Below the pieces are notes generated by a model. That model was not told where the DNA came from. It did not search any database and worked only from the letters and a program-made list of their open reading frames with translations. A stretch of DNA of 40,219 bases from Bacillota bacterium (GTDB taxonomy: Bacteria; Bacillota; Clostridia; Christensenellales; Aristaeellaceae), in assembly GCA_023395615.1 (NCBI GenBank), contig JAEWYP010000092.1:1-40219 (forward strand), in the 5' to 3' direction. The position numbers and the translations under genes are program-made. Of this stretch, positions 15,780 to 25,058 are shown one piece after another. Position 1 is the stretch's first letter, and each line of letters opens with the position of its first letter.

Positions 15780-17324
15780 TTACTTTTTTGCTCTGCGCAG
15801 GAAAGCCGGAACACCCAAGTCGTCGCGCTCCACATTCGGGCTGCGGGTGGGTTGTTGAGCGGGTTGTTTCTCTGCAGGTGCCTGCTGCTGGTTACCGAAA
15901 GGTACGCCGGGCATTTGAGGCGCCTGTGCATTCTGTTGGGGTTGTTGCCCCTGCTGCGTGCCGGCGGAATAGCTCTGTCCATATTCCATTGGCTGCGGAA
16001 TCGGTTGCTGCATGCCGGGGTAGGGGTTCTGCATTCCATTCATGCTATAATCCGGACCCATCTGCTGACCATAGCCCTGCTGCTGATATCCGGCATTATA
16101 GGAGCCCTGATAGGGTTGCATCATCGGGGGCATCGCGGCAGGAGTGGGTATATTACGATTGCTATCTGCAAATGCTCCGCCCTGATATTCCTCTTCTGCA
16201 ACACCGTTAAAACTCATGTCGTCGTAATTTGAGCCAGGATACTCCTGATGTACCAGCGGCGTAGGGTTGTATCCCGTATTATAACCGCGATTCTCCTGGC
16301 TGCCCAGCGCTCGCGTCCAGTCTCGATCCGCCCCAAAGCCCTTGCTTTTCTCCTTGGGTGGGAAGGGCGTTTTCTCAAATCCGGTCGCAATCACCGTGAT
16401 ACGAACCTCATCGTCCATATCGTTGTCGATCCCCGCGCCGAAAATGATGTTTGCCTCGCTGTCCGCGGCCTGCATCACAAGGCTTGCAGCCTCATTGATA
16501 TCAATAATGCTCATGTCCTCGCCGCCGGTGATGTTGATCAGCACCGCGCGGGCACCGTCAATACTGGTCTCCAGCAGGGGGCTGGAAATCGCGTTTTTCG
16601 CCGCGTCCACCATCCGGTTTTCGCCTTTGCCTACACCGATGCCCATATGCGCCAAACCGCCGGACTCCATTACAGTCTTTACGTCCGCAAAGTCCAGGTT
16701 GATCAGTGCCGGAACGGCGATCAGGTCACTGATACCCTGGATGCCCTGACGCAGCACATCATCGGCGATTCGGAATGCTTCCAGCATCGTGGTTCCCTTG
16801 GTAACCACCTGTAGCAGGCGGTCGTTGGGGATGACAACCAATGTGTCCACACGCTGTTTCAGGTCGATTACGCCCATTTCGGCGTTTTTCATGCGCTGTT
16901 TGCCTTCAAACTGGAAGGGTTTCGTTACCACGGCAATCGTAAGGCAGTTCAGGTCACGGGCAATTTCCGCCACGATCGGCGCAGCGCCGGTTCCTGTGCC
17001 GCCGCCCATGCCTGCGGTTACAAAAACCAGATCAGCGCCTTTAATTGCCTGCGCAATTTCTTCGCGGCTTTCTTCAGCGGCTCTGCGTCCAATATCGGGC
17101 ACAGAACCCGCGCCGAGGCCTTTGGTTAATTTTTCACCGATCTGGATCGTGGTGCTCGCTTTGCTCAGCGATAGCGCCTGCCGGTCCGTGTTGATCGCGA
17201 TAAACTCCACGCCTTTCAAACCTGCGTCCACCATGCGATTTACGGCATTATTGCCTGCACCGCCGCACCCGATCACCTTAATGGTAGCGAAGTTTTGCTG
17301 GTCCTCAATCTGAAATTCAAGCAC
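15780..17324 (-). CDS. ftsZ: Cell division protein FtsZ
   Basis: 514 residues, long for FtsZ because of an extended C-terminal linker. The tubulin-like GTPase core (about 1-320) shows the signature GGGTGTGAAP and nucleotide loops GCGGAGNNAVNRM. Residues about 325-495 are a low-complexity linker rich in Gln, Gly, Pro, Tyr and Met. The extreme C-terminus (DDLGVPAFLRRAKK) is the conserved peptide that binds FtsA and other partners. The start is a GTG after TAGGGGGAT. It lies 46 bases after ftsA and is co-transcribed with it. Confidence 0.97.
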   Translation of the reverse strand: MLEFQIEDQQNFATIKVIGCGGAGNNAVNRMVDAGLKGVEFIAINTDRQALSLSKASTTIQIGEKLTKGLGAGSVPDIGRRAAEESREEIAQAIKGADLVFVTAGMGGGTGTGAAPIVAEIARDLNCLTIAVVTKPFQFEGKQRMKNAEMGVIDLKQRVDTLVVIPNDRLLQVVTKGTTMLEAFRIADDVLRQGIQGISDLIAVPALINLDFADVKTVMESGGLAHMGIGVGKGENRMVDAAKNAISSPLLETSIDGARAVLINITGGEDMSIIDINEAASLVMQAADSEANIIFGAGIDNDMDDEVRITVIATGFEKTPFPPKEKSKGFGADRDWTRALGSQENRGYNTGYNPTPLVHQEYPGSNYDDMSFNGVAEEEYQGGAFADSNRNIPTPAAMPPMMQPYQGSYNAGYQQQGYGQQMGPDYSMNGMQNPYPGMQQPIPQPMEYGQSYSAGTQQGQQPQQNAQAPQMPGVPFGNQQQAPAEKQPAQQPTRSPNVERDDLGVPAFLRRAKK

Positions 17325-17370
17325 AGTAAAATCCCCCTAGTCTGACTTAGCATTTCTCTATGCGGTGCGT

Positions 17371-18564
17371 CTAATTACCCAACAGGCTTCTGAAAAATTC
17401 CTTAATTCCGCCTGCCACGCCGCCCGCGGGCACGTTGCGGGACTCGATGGTATCAATGATCAGGTCCATCAGCCCCATCGCGCTCGCATAGATTGGGCTG
17501 GAAAGCTTAATGGTGCGTTTAACGGTTTCACGTACTGGCTTATCCAGCTTACCAGCCAGATAGTCACGCCCGCCCCGGTTCAGGCTCAGTCCGCCGCCGG
17601 TCAGGTAGATGGTGGACCAGCTGCCCATTTTTACGCCGCTTTCCTCAATACAGGTTTTAATCAGCTCCGCCAGTTCGTCTACACGGGGCTCCAGCACTGC
17701 TGATACCTGATCTTGTGTAAAGTTCTCGGTCTTCAACCCGTCTCCGCTGGAAACAGCGTAATTTTGAGACAGCGTCGAGATGCCATAAACATAATCACGC
17801 TTTATCTGTTCCGCTGCCTGAAGCGGAATGGACAGGCCTTCCGCCACATCCGCTGCGATATGCCCGCCGCCAACCGGAAGCGTTTTTTGGAATATAACCG
17901 CGTCGCCCTCCACAGCCATGACGTCCGTGCAGAGGTAACCGACATCGATCAGGATCGCAGTGCGGTCGCGGTCCTCCTCCAGCAGGTATAGCATCGCTTC
18001 GCCTGTAGAGGAGCTGAAAAAGCCGCTGATGGTAATGCTCATATCCCGCAGGCGTGCCATTACATCATCCAGAAAAAACGTATCCGCAACCACGAAGGAC
18101 ACAAGAGCTTTCAGTTCCGTACCTTTCATGCCTACAGGTTCAAGTGTCTTTTTCCCGCCATCCACCATAAACCAGGCCGGGCTACGGTGCACTACCACAC
18201 CGCGTACCGGCGACAGCTGTTTATCGGCGTTGGCGAAGATTTTCTCCACATGGCGCGGAGTAACGCGCGGATCGGTTCCCTGAATGGTCACGGTCGTCTC
18301 AACCGCGTAAACCCGCGTAAATTCGCCGGGCACGCCGACGTTAATCTCGCGAATTTTCCGTTTCGCCTGTTGTTCCGCTTCCGCGATAGACTTACCGATG
18401 GCTTCGTTAAGCGACTGCGGATTGTTCCACTCGCCGTCTAAAAAGCCTTCGTACATGGCGATTCCAGCGCCGATAATGTCACACCGCTGGGCGCCGCTCG
18501 TTTCCGCGATCAGCGTTACGATTTTGCTCGTACCAAAATCAATGGCTGCAATCGTTGATTTCAT
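17371..18564 (-). CDS. ftsA: Cell division protein FtsA
   Basis: About 397 residues; the actin-like membrane anchor of the Z ring. ATPase motifs IDFGTSKIV (phosphate 1), LIDVGYLCTDVMAV (phosphate 2) and YLTGGGLSLNR (adenosine) are present, and the C-terminal KEFFRSLLG is the amphipathic membrane-targeting helix. The ATG at 18564 is preceded by AGGGGAATG; the longer frame adds 22 residues with no FtsA similarity. It is first in an ftsA-ftsZ operon with its own promoter, separated from the rest of the dcw cluster by two tRNA genes. Confidence 0.95.
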   Translation of the reverse strand: MKSTIAAIDFGTSKIVTLIAETSGAQRCDIIGAGIAMYEGFLDGEWNNPQSLNEAIGKSIAEAEQQAKRKIREINVGVPGEFTRVYAVETTVTIQGTDPRVTPRHVEKIFANADKQLSPVRGVVVHRSPAWFMVDGGKKTLEPVGMKGTELKALVSFVVADTFFLDDVMARLRDMSITISGFFSSSTGEAMLYLLEEDRDRTAILIDVGYLCTDVMAVEGDAVIFQKTLPVGGGHIAADVAEGLSIPLQAAEQIKRDYVYGISTLSQNYAVSSGDGLKTENFTQDQVSAVLEPRVDELAELIKTCIEESGVKMGSWSTIYLTGGGLSLNRGGRDYLAGKLDKPVRETVKRTIKLSSPIYASAMGLMDLIIDTIESRNVPAGGVAGGIKEFFRSLLGN

Positions 18565-18688
18565 GGCAAGACATTCCCCTGTTCCTAAGGAATCAACCGC
18601 GGCCCGTCTCCGTACCGCGTCGCTGTGCATTCCTTTACTTGCTTCCTATGCACAATAGGAAGACGTGTAAACCCAAAATACCATCATT

Positions 18689-18717
18689 TATTGTAACCTT
18701 TTTATCCGTATTGCGCA
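18689..18717 (-). promoter_or_regulatory. Sigma-A promoter of ftsA-ftsZ
   Basis: On the minus strand TTGCGC (18712-18717) and TACAAT (18689-18694), 17-base spacer. The leader to the ftsA ATG is about 115 bases and contains a small hairpin (CTTCCTA/TAGGAAG, 18642-18662). The remainder of the gap up to the tRNA terminator (18718-18926) is AT-rich and shows nothing further. Confidence 0.75.
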
Positions 18718-18926
18718 ATAGAGAAGTCCGCTTTTTAAGGCGGTTTTTGCGATTCGTCCCTTTCAAGCGCCGTTTTTCGCCCGTTTTCACTTGTAGGAAC
18801 GAAGTGTTTCAATGGCGTAAACCCTGCGTTATCCGTCCTGTTTTGCGTTAAGATCAAAAATGGAGCGTTTCTTTGGAATACAACAGTTTTTACAATTTTA
18901 ACATAATGTGGCATCTCGATGCAACA

Positions 18927-18957
18927 GTTAAGCCCCTGCAAAATGCAGGGGCTTAAC
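18927..18957 (-). terminator. Terminator hairpin of the tRNA-fMet/tRNA-Met operon
   Basis: A perfect 14-bp stem (18927-18940 with 18944-18957) closed by a three-base loop, 10 bases after the tRNA-Met CCA end. The following tail is T-poor, so the strong stem must do most of the work. Confidence 0.7.
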
Positions 18958-18967
18958 AAAACCTGAT

Positions 18968-19044
18968 TGGTAGCGGCGGGGAGATTTGAACTCTCGACAC
19001 TCCGGGTATGAACCGAATGCTCTAGCCAGCTGAGCTACGCCGCC
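18968..19044 (-). tRNA. tRNA-Met (CAU), elongator
   Basis: 77 nt including an encoded CCA. The acceptor stem is GGCGGCG/CGCCGCT, the D arm GCTC...GAGC, and the anticodon stem TTCGG/CCGGA with loop TTCATAC, so the anticodon is CAU. The T arm GAGAG-TTCAAAT-CTCCC has one A-C mismatch. It lacks the initiator hallmarks, so it is elongator Met; a lysidine-modified Ile tRNA is less likely. It is four bases downstream of tRNA-fMet. Confidence 0.93.
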
Positions 19045-19048
19045 AAAA

Positions 19049-19125
<77 letters not shown>

Positions 19126-19151
19126 ATGATGTCGCACAGGCGACGGTAGTA

Positions 19152-19180
19152 ATCATACTATAAACTTCTGGCTGTGTCAA
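19152..19180 (-). promoter_or_regulatory. Consensus promoter of the tRNA operon
   Basis: On the minus strand TTGACA (19175-19180), 17 bases, TATGAT (19152-19157). Nearly perfect sigma-A consensus, as expected for a stable-RNA operon. Confidence 0.88.
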
Positions 19181-19255
19181 CTGTTTTTCCGGTCGTCTTT
19201 CGGATTTTTCCGTTGCCTTTCGTAAAGCGTCTAAAAGCCTTTATTTTCAAGGGTT

Positions 19256-20176
19256 TTAGCTGTCAGGGCTATACTTGGCATCTTCCGGAGTGGACACATC
19301 CAACACCCCACCCGTTTTCCCGAGCTGTTCCAGATAAGGGATATCGGTTCGGATCGCGCCGATTTTAGCGCGCATATACTGCCGTGTGCCCAGCCGCACC
19401 GAGATACCGTTGCACATCTGCAAAAACAGGTTTTCGGTATCCGACAGGTTGATTTCGCTGATCTGACTGCGATATTGCTGCAGTTCCAGTTCGGACATAA
19501 TGTCGCAGAATGCCGATAGCTGCTCTTTATTACGTGCCGTAAGCGTCTGCCCTACCTGAATGCTTGCAACCTCCAGACCATTCACGGAGGGCATTCCCTG
19601 CGGCAACGCCGTTGTGTTGCTTTCGCTGATAACAACGCCTTCTGCGTCAACGGTATAAAGAAGCCCAAGCCACTGCAGGGAGGCAACGGGAATCCGTTCT
19701 GAAATATACAGATGTATTGTATTTGGGTATTCCTTCTGAAGTCCCTTAAAAACAATGGTATGATCCGAACTGAGGTTTTTGCGTATTTCATCCTCGGAAA
19801 TCGCAAACATGTTCAGGCCCTTCACCAGTCCGGATTCCGCCGCTACCTGCTGAGGTGTTTTCGTCACGTTTCCATATACGCACACTTTTGTTAGCCGGAA
19901 CACTACGCTTTGCAAGATGATAATCGCCAGCACCAGAATCGCCAGTGTAAGGATGACACGGGTTGTAACGGCGCGGGAATGCGCCCGAACACGCTCCGCC
20001 GCCTGTTGTGGTGTTTCGGCAGGTTGGGGTTCGACAGGTCCCGGCTGATCGGAATAATCTTCCTGTTTGGAGCTCCCGTTCGTTTGTTGCGGCGGGCTTT
20101 GATACGTGTAGGCATACTGATCGTACGCACGGTATTGTTCGATCTCTTCCCGCCTGGGATCGGACTTTTTTCTCAT
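19256..20176 (-). CDS. divIB: Cell division protein DivIB/FtsQ
   Basis: 306 residues; bitopic divisome protein. A basic and Pro/Gln-rich cytoplasmic N-terminus (about 1-75) precedes one membrane helix (about 75-95, VILTLAILVLAIIILQSVVF). An extracellular POTRA-like domain starts at VCVYGNVTKTPQQVAAESGL, and the FtsQ/DivIB region YPNTIHLYISERIPVASLQ follows. ATG has CGGAGATAA upstream. It directly follows murD (49-base gap); ftsW, murG and murC, which usually sit here, are missing. Confidence 0.9.
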   Translation of the reverse strand: MRKKSDPRREEIEQYRAYDQYAYTYQSPPQQTNGSSKQEDYSDQPGPVEPQPAETPQQAAERVRAHSRAVTTRVILTLAILVLAIIILQSVVFRLTKVCVYGNVTKTPQQVAAESGLVKGLNMFAISEDEIRKNLSSDHTIVFKGLQKEYPNTIHLYISERIPVASLQWLGLLYTVDAEGVVISESNTTALPQGMPSVNGLEVASIQVGQTLTARNKEQLSAFCDIMSELELQQYRSQISEINLSDTENLFLQMCNGISVRLGTRQYMRAKIGAIRTDIPYLEQLGKTGGVLDVSTPEDAKYSPDS

Positions 20177-20225
20177 TTAAATTATCTCCGATAATGGTTC
20201 AAGCCGGGCCTTTATCAACCCGTCC

Positions 20226-21584
20226 TTACAGTGCGTTTACAATCTGCTTAAAAATACGGCCCCGTTCCTCATAATCCTGAAACATATCGAAGCTTGCGCA
20301 GGCAGGCGACAGCAGCACGTTTCCACCGGAGACTGCAAAACTGCGTGCCTTTTGCACCGCATCCTCCAGACTGAACGCCTGAGTAATGTTCTGATACCCC
20401 GCCTCTTCCAGCGTCTGGGTAATTTGTCTCGCCGTCTCCCCCATCACTACCGTATGACGAATCATCCCGGAAGCCAGCATCTCACGGCAGAGAGGCATAA
20501 AATCCGTATGTTTATCATAACCGCCCAGAATCAGCACGGTCGGCGCTTTCATACTCTGCACCGCCTTGATGGTGCTGTCCACATTTGTACCTTTGCTGTC
20601 GTTAATATAGGTTATCCCTTCTAATACACGCACCTTTTCGATTCGATGTTCCACCCCTGTGAAAGACTGCAGCGTATGCCGGATCACCGCCGGAGGCACC
20701 CCTCTCGCCGAAGCCATTGCTGTGGCGGCCAGAGCGTTTTCCAGATTATGCGGCCCGGGAATCAGAATTTGATCAGCGTCACAGATCGGCTTAACGATCC
20801 CATCCCAACGCCAGATAATTTTCCCGTTTTCAACGCAGGCGCCATTTTCCACTTCACGAGTCCGGGAGAAGAACGCCACCCTCGCTTTTATTTTATCCGC
20901 CATTTTAAACAGTACCGGGTCTTCCATGTTCAACACGGCGATATCATCTTCGGTCTGATTTTCGAAAATCCGCTGTTTCATACGAATATATTGTTCCATC
21001 GTGCCGTGACGGTTCAGGTGATCCTCCGTAATATTCAGCAGCGCTGCCACACAGGGATGGAAGGTTTTAATGCTTTCCAGTTGGAAACTGGAAACTTCAG
21101 CAACGATCACATCGCCTTTTTTACTGTTGAGCACCGCAGCGGAAAGTGGATACCCGATATTGCCTGCCACATGCGTAATGCGGCCCGCGTTTTCAAACAT
21201 TTTTCCCAGCAGCGTAACTGTTGTTGTTTTACCGTTTGTTCCGGAAACCGCAAGCAGTTCTCCCTGTGAGAGAGAGTATCCCAGTTCCAGCTCGCCAATT
21301 AATGGGATTCCGTTTTCTCGCGCGGCTTTCGCAATCGGGGAATCGATCGGAACGCCCGGGCTGATAACAACCAGATCGGCGTTCTCCATTAACAGGAAAG
21401 GGTCTTCGCCCAAGTGAAATTCGCAGGCTGTTCCGCGAAGCGGCGCAAGCTCTTTCCCAAAGCTTTCCGCCTTTTTTGCGTCATAAAGAATCGGTATCGC
21501 CCCATGGCTCAGCAGCAGCTCCGCCGCTGCAATTCCGCTTCGCGCCATCCCCACAAGAAGAACGCGCTTCTTCTCAACCTTCAT
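20226..21584 (-). CDS. murD: UDP-N-acetylmuramoyl-L-alanine--D-glutamate ligase
   Basis: 452 residues, normal size. Adds D-Glu to UDP-MurNAc-L-Ala in the cytoplasm. The N-terminal Rossmann region (VLLVGMARSGIAAAELL), the ATP loop VSGTNGKTTTV, NITEDHLNRH and the C-terminal ligase domain (YINDSKGTNVDST, LILGGYDKHTDF) are all present. GGGAGG lies 8 bases before the ATG. It follows mraY with a 27-base gap. Confidence 0.97.
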   Translation of the reverse strand: MKVEKKRVLLVGMARSGIAAAELLLSHGAIPILYDAKKAESFGKELAPLRGTACEFHLGEDPFLLMENADLVVISPGVPIDSPIAKAARENGIPLIGELELGYSLSQGELLAVSGTNGKTTTVTLLGKMFENAGRITHVAGNIGYPLSAAVLNSKKGDVIVAEVSSFQLESIKTFHPCVAALLNITEDHLNRHGTMEQYIRMKQRIFENQTEDDIAVLNMEDPVLFKMADKIKARVAFFSRTREVENGACVENGKIIWRWDGIVKPICDADQILIPGPHNLENALAATAMASARGVPPAVIRHTLQSFTGVEHRIEKVRVLEGITYINDSKGTNVDSTIKAVQSMKAPTVLILGGYDKHTDFMPLCREMLASGMIRHTVVMGETARQITQTLEEAGYQNITQAFSLEDAVQKARSFAVSGGNVLLSPACASFDMFQDYEERGRIFKQIVNAL

Positions 21585-21611
21585 CCGCTATGCCTCCCAT
21601 ATTCCGCGCGG

Positions 21612-22622
21612 TTACAGCAGCGACAGCACCGCTGCAATGGATAAAACGCCCGTTACCGCCGTATACATGGCGACGATTTGGGGTTCTGTCATCCCACTCT
21701 TCTCAAAATGATGATGAATCGGCGACATCTTGAAAATCCGCTTGCCATGCGTGGCTTTAAAGTATGCCCGTTGGATGATCACCGAAAGAGAGCTGGCAAT
21801 CATCGTTGCGGCGATCAGCAATAAAAGAATCGGCATTCTTAATACCATAGCGATCGCGACAGTCGCACCGCCGATAAACATGCTGCCGGTATCCCCCATA
21901 AAAACCTTTGCCGGATGAAAATTGAACCATAAAAAACCTATACATGCGCCTGCAAGCGTGAGGCTAACGAGCGCAACATTTGCGTAGTTGCTGGATACGG
22001 ATGGAAACATCGGCGAACCAGAGGTAACCGCGCCCAGCAACGCAATCGTTGCCCAGGCAACCGCTCCAACAGATTCCACGCTGGCCAGTAAACCGTCCAA
22101 CCCATCCTGGAGGTTTGCGCTGTTAATAATAAATACAATAACCGCCGTCATCACCGGCACATACCAGATACCCAAATCCCATTCCACGTTCCAAATCGGG
22201 ATCACAATTTTTGTGCCGATCGCGGGCGTAAATGCGCAAAACATGGAAAACGCGATGCCGATCACAACCTGCGCAATCACTTTTTGCCACCAGACCAGCC
22301 CCAGATTGCGCTTCCTGACAACCTTGATATAATCGTCCACAAAGCCAATCAGCATACTGAGCAAGGCAAAAACGATGATCGCGAATCCGAAATCAACCGA
22401 GGAATACCAAACCAGATGCAGGGCCAGTGCGATGACTGTTGTGACCAACGCAAAAATGAGTCCGCCCATGGTTGGCGTACCCTGCTTCGTTTTATGGCTT
22501 TCCGGTCCCAATTCGTACACGGTTTGCCCGATTTTCAACCTGCGGAGAAGCGGCAAAACTCTTGGCGTTATTACAAGCATCGCAACCACGGATAGTACCA
22601 GCGCAAAAATCAGTCTGAGCAT
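21612..22622 (-). CDS. mraY: Phospho-N-acetylmuramoyl-pentapeptide-transferase
   Basis: 336 residues with about ten membrane helices; makes lipid I from UDP-MurNAc-pentapeptide and undecaprenyl phosphate. Catalytic motifs are visible: KTKQGTPTMGGL, the aspartate pair in GFVDDYIKV, NLQDGLDGLLA with its Asp residues, FMGDTGSMFIGG and the MSPIHHHFEKSG loop. It follows murE by 17 bases. The start is ATG with GGGAG upstream. Confidence 0.97.
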   Translation of the reverse strand: MLRLIFALVLSVVAMLVITPRVLPLLRRLKIGQTVYELGPESHKTKQGTPTMGGLIFALVTTVIALALHLVWYSSVDFGFAIIVFALLSMLIGFVDDYIKVVRKRNLGLVWWQKVIAQVVIGIAFSMFCAFTPAIGTKIVIPIWNVEWDLGIWYVPVMTAVIVFIINSANLQDGLDGLLASVESVGAVAWATIALLGAVTSGSPMFPSVSSNYANVALVSLTLAGACIGFLWFNFHPAKVFMGDTGSMFIGGATVAIAMVLRMPILLLLIAATMIASSLSVIIQRAYFKATHGKRIFKMSPIHHHFEKSGMTEPQIVAMYTAVTGVLSIAAVLSLL

Positions 22623-22639
22623 CGATCACGCACTCCCAG

Positions 22640-24118
22640 TTATTCCTTCGTGTTTTTTTCGTTGCGCAACTCTTGCAGCAACTCCTGAACGACCACTTTT
22701 TCGTCGAACGGTCGTTTCACGCCCATAATTTCCTGATACGTTTCATGACCTTTGCCGGCGAGGATGATCACGTCTCCCACACGGCCCATTTTCAGGGCGT
22801 ATCGGATCGCTTCACGGCGGTTCTCAATCACCACATACTTGCCGTGCGTGGGTTTCATTCCTTCTTCAATGGCTTCCAGGATCACATCCGGGTCTTCGGT
22901 GCGGGGGTTGTCACTGGTCAGGATGGAGAAATCCGCCAGACGGCCACCGATCTCGCCCATGATCGGTCGCTTGCCCTGGTCCCGATCGCCGCCGCATCCG
23001 TACAGAACAATCAGCCGTTTTTTTGTGAACATACGAACCGTCGTCAGGATGTTCTCCAGCGCGTCCGGCGAATGGGAGTAATCCAGAATCACCTTATAAG
23101 GCGTTCCGGTTTCCAGCATTTCGATTCGTCCGGGAACCGCCTTCACGCTCCGCAGCCCTTCGCAGATACAGGTTTTATCCACGCCAACGATCATGGCCAG
23201 CGACGCTGCAGCAAGCGCGTTATACACGTTAAACATCCCGGTCATCTGCATCTGCACGTCCATTTCCTCCACCCCGCGAAGCTGGATGGAGAAGTTGACG
23301 CCGTTCTCGCTGATCTCAATGTCCCGGGCAAAAAGGTCCGCGTTTGCGCTGATGCCAAATGTGAGACAGGGGATTTTCAAATCCTTCAAAATATCCGCCG
23401 ACGTTTCTTCATCTGCATTCAACGCGGCGTTCAGCACTTGCCCGCTCATGAAGAAGCTTTTCTTTGTCGCGAAATAATTCTCCATGGTGTGAAAATAGTC
23501 CAAATGATCCTGAGAGAGGTTTGTATACCCGGCGGCCTCGAACGTAAGCCCATCCAGCCGATGCATCGCAATCGCGTGCGCGCTGACCTCCATGCTTACG
23601 GCCTGTACACCTGCGTCCACCATCTGGCGAAAACAACGGTGCAGGTCGATAGGGTCCGGCGTCGTCAGGTTGCTGTGCAGGTGTTCCTGTCCAATCATAT
23701 TGCCGGTCGTGCCAATCAGGCCCATCTTATAACCTGCTTTTTCCATGATCGCCTTGAGCAGGTAACTGGTCGTTGTTTTTCCTTTGGTGCCGGTCACGCC
23801 GATCAGTCGCAGCTGACGCGCGGGATGACCAAAAAAAGCACCCGCCAGATAAGCCATCGCGGATCGCACATTCTCCACCCGCACCTGCGGAACCGTGGTC
23901 TCTACTAAAAAGCGAGAAACAACCAGCGCGACACACCCGTTCGCGACAGCCTGAGGCGCAAAACGATGAGCATCAAAGCGCTCGCCTTCTACGCAAAAAA
24001 ACAGTCCCTTCGGGCTTTTCGCGCGGCTGTCTACAACCAGCGACGCAATATCGGTTTCCAGATTGCCTTGTGTTTCTACAATACCGGGAACATCTTTGAG
24101 GAGTTCACCGAGCTGCAT
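22640..24118 (-). CDS. murE: UDP-MurNAc-tripeptide synthetase (mDAP type)
   Basis: About 492 residues; adds the third amino acid of the peptidoglycan stem peptide. The ATG at 24118 has TTGGAGGC upstream; the longer TTG start adds five residues. Motifs: ATP loop GVTGTKGKTTTSYLL, substrate region NLTTPDP, DHLDYFHTMENY, and the third-residue selectivity motif DNPR (TSDNPRTEDP), which in characterised MurE enzymes marks meso-diaminopimelate use. This supports mDAP-type wall. murF, normally nearby, is not in the window. Confidence 0.96.
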   Translation of the reverse strand: MQLGELLKDVPGIVETQGNLETDIASLVVDSRAKSPKGLFFCVEGERFDAHRFAPQAVANGCVALVVSRFLVETTVPQVRVENVRSAMAYLAGAFFGHPARQLRLIGVTGTKGKTTTSYLLKAIMEKAGYKMGLIGTTGNMIGQEHLHSNLTTPDPIDLHRCFRQMVDAGVQAVSMEVSAHAIAMHRLDGLTFEAAGYTNLSQDHLDYFHTMENYFATKKSFFMSGQVLNAALNADEETSADILKDLKIPCLTFGISANADLFARDIEISENGVNFSIQLRGVEEMDVQMQMTGMFNVYNALAAASLAMIVGVDKTCICEGLRSVKAVPGRIEMLETGTPYKVILDYSHSPDALENILTTVRMFTKKRLIVLYGCGGDRDQGKRPIMGEIGGRLADFSILTSDNPRTEDPDVILEAIEEGMKPTHGKYVVIENRREAIRYALKMGRVGDVIILAGKGHETYQEIMGVKRPFDEKVVVQELLQELRNEKNTKE

Positions 24119-24201
24119 ATAGCCAGCCTCCAAAAATAAAGCTTGACGGATACCGTTGCAGGAGGAGGGTAATCAGGATCCATATCGTTCATCAATATTC
24201 C

Positions 24202-24411
24202 TTATCTAACCCGATGCTTCGGAATAGTAACTGGTTCTGCAAAATCCAGACCGGTAAAGTAGAAGTTAAATTCATCCGATCCTGTTTGCAGCTCATATAA
24301 AGTAGCACATTCGATCGAATTTGTCCAGTCAAACGCAAAACGCGCTTCAGACCGGCGTCCTTTCCTGTCCGCCGGTCTGATCAGAACACAATATCTCTGG
24401 GTGAAACACGC
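24202..24411 (-). other. Open, gene-like segment between the ftsL-like gene and murE
   Basis: The 278-base gap is not featureless. Directly after the TGA of the ftsL-like gene the same frame stays open for 69 codons to a TAA at 24202-24204, with protein-like composition (for example FDWTNSIECATLYELQTGSD). It has no usable start codon in that frame. An ATG overlapping the ftsL stop (24413-24415, ATGA) opens another frame of only 22 codons, ending near a point where a +1 shift would join the long frame. A small ORF with AAGGAA starts at 24192 and overlaps murE. It may be a decayed gene at the position where ftsI/pbpB would be expected; this is uncertain. Confidence 0.35.
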
Positions 24412-25020
24412 TCATTGGCTGGCCCCGTTAACGTTGCTATTTTGAGCGTCTGCCGCCGAAGCACTTACATGCACCGTGCCGTTATCTCCGGGTCGTGTGT
24501 CTACCGCCGTCAGGTGAATGGCTTGTGCGGAACTGGCGGGAACCATCCCCAAATCCTGCGAAGCCGCATAACAGATTTTCGCGGCATCGGACGCTTCCTC
24601 TATCTTCGCACGTAGGGCCTGGTTCTCCGTCTGGATTTCGGTAATCCGTTCCCGCATCGCCATCAGATTCTGCCTGCGTTGAACCAGCACACCCTGCTGT
24701 ACCAGCAATATGGTTGCGCATAAAAGGATTACGCCTATTACCGCCAGCACGCCATACCGCAGGGGAATCCTGATTCCTTTCTCATTCTGCCTTTTTTGTA
24801 CTGCGGCGGAAAGAGTATCATAATCCCGATCCAGTTTTTTGGCTTCCATTCGCATAGCCTGCGTGCGGCCGCGTCGAACTGCGCAGGGCTTTAACAATCC
24901 GGTTTCCGGATCCACGTCGCCATTTGGCAGCGACACAGAAGAGCGGACATAGAAACGATCCGTCGGCTGAAAACAGCTGCTGTCATACACTTTATAAGGA
25001 TTGTAAGCAACTTGAGACAT
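24412..25020 (-). CDS. FtsL-like septum protein
   Basis: 202 residues. A cytoplasmic N-terminal part of about 90 residues rich in charged residues is followed by one membrane helix (about 90-110, YGVLAVIGVILLCATILLV) and a coiled-coil stretch (RRQNLMAMRERITEIQTENQALRAKIEEA). The C-terminus is low-complexity (Ser/Ala/Asn). This layout and its place directly after mraZ fit FtsL/DivIC-type proteins that recruit FtsI/FtsW; sequence conservation in this family is weak. It lies 38 bases after mraZ, with rsmH missing between them. Confidence 0.75.
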   Translation of the reverse strand: MSQVAYNPYKVYDSSCFQPTDRFYVRSSVSLPNGDVDPETGLLKPCAVRRGRTQAMRMEAKKLDRDYDTLSAAVQKRQNEKGIRIPLRYGVLAVIGVILLCATILLVQQGVLVQRRQNLMAMRERITEIQTENQALRAKIEEASDAAKICYAASQDLGMVPASSAQAIHLTAVDTRPGDNGTVHVSASAADAQNSNVNGASQ

Positions 25021-25058
25021 CCCCCATGCCCTCCCTTTTCATCCGGGCACGCGTTTGG

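Noticed and set aside
19181..19255. Intrinsic terminator after divIB
   Set aside because: A CTAAAA...TTTTAG hairpin with a mismatch is present but no convincing T-run follows, so it is not listed as a terminator.
22673..23908. 411-codon plus-strand open frame opposite murE
   Set aside because: Antisense shadow; murE has all catalytic motifs and a good start.
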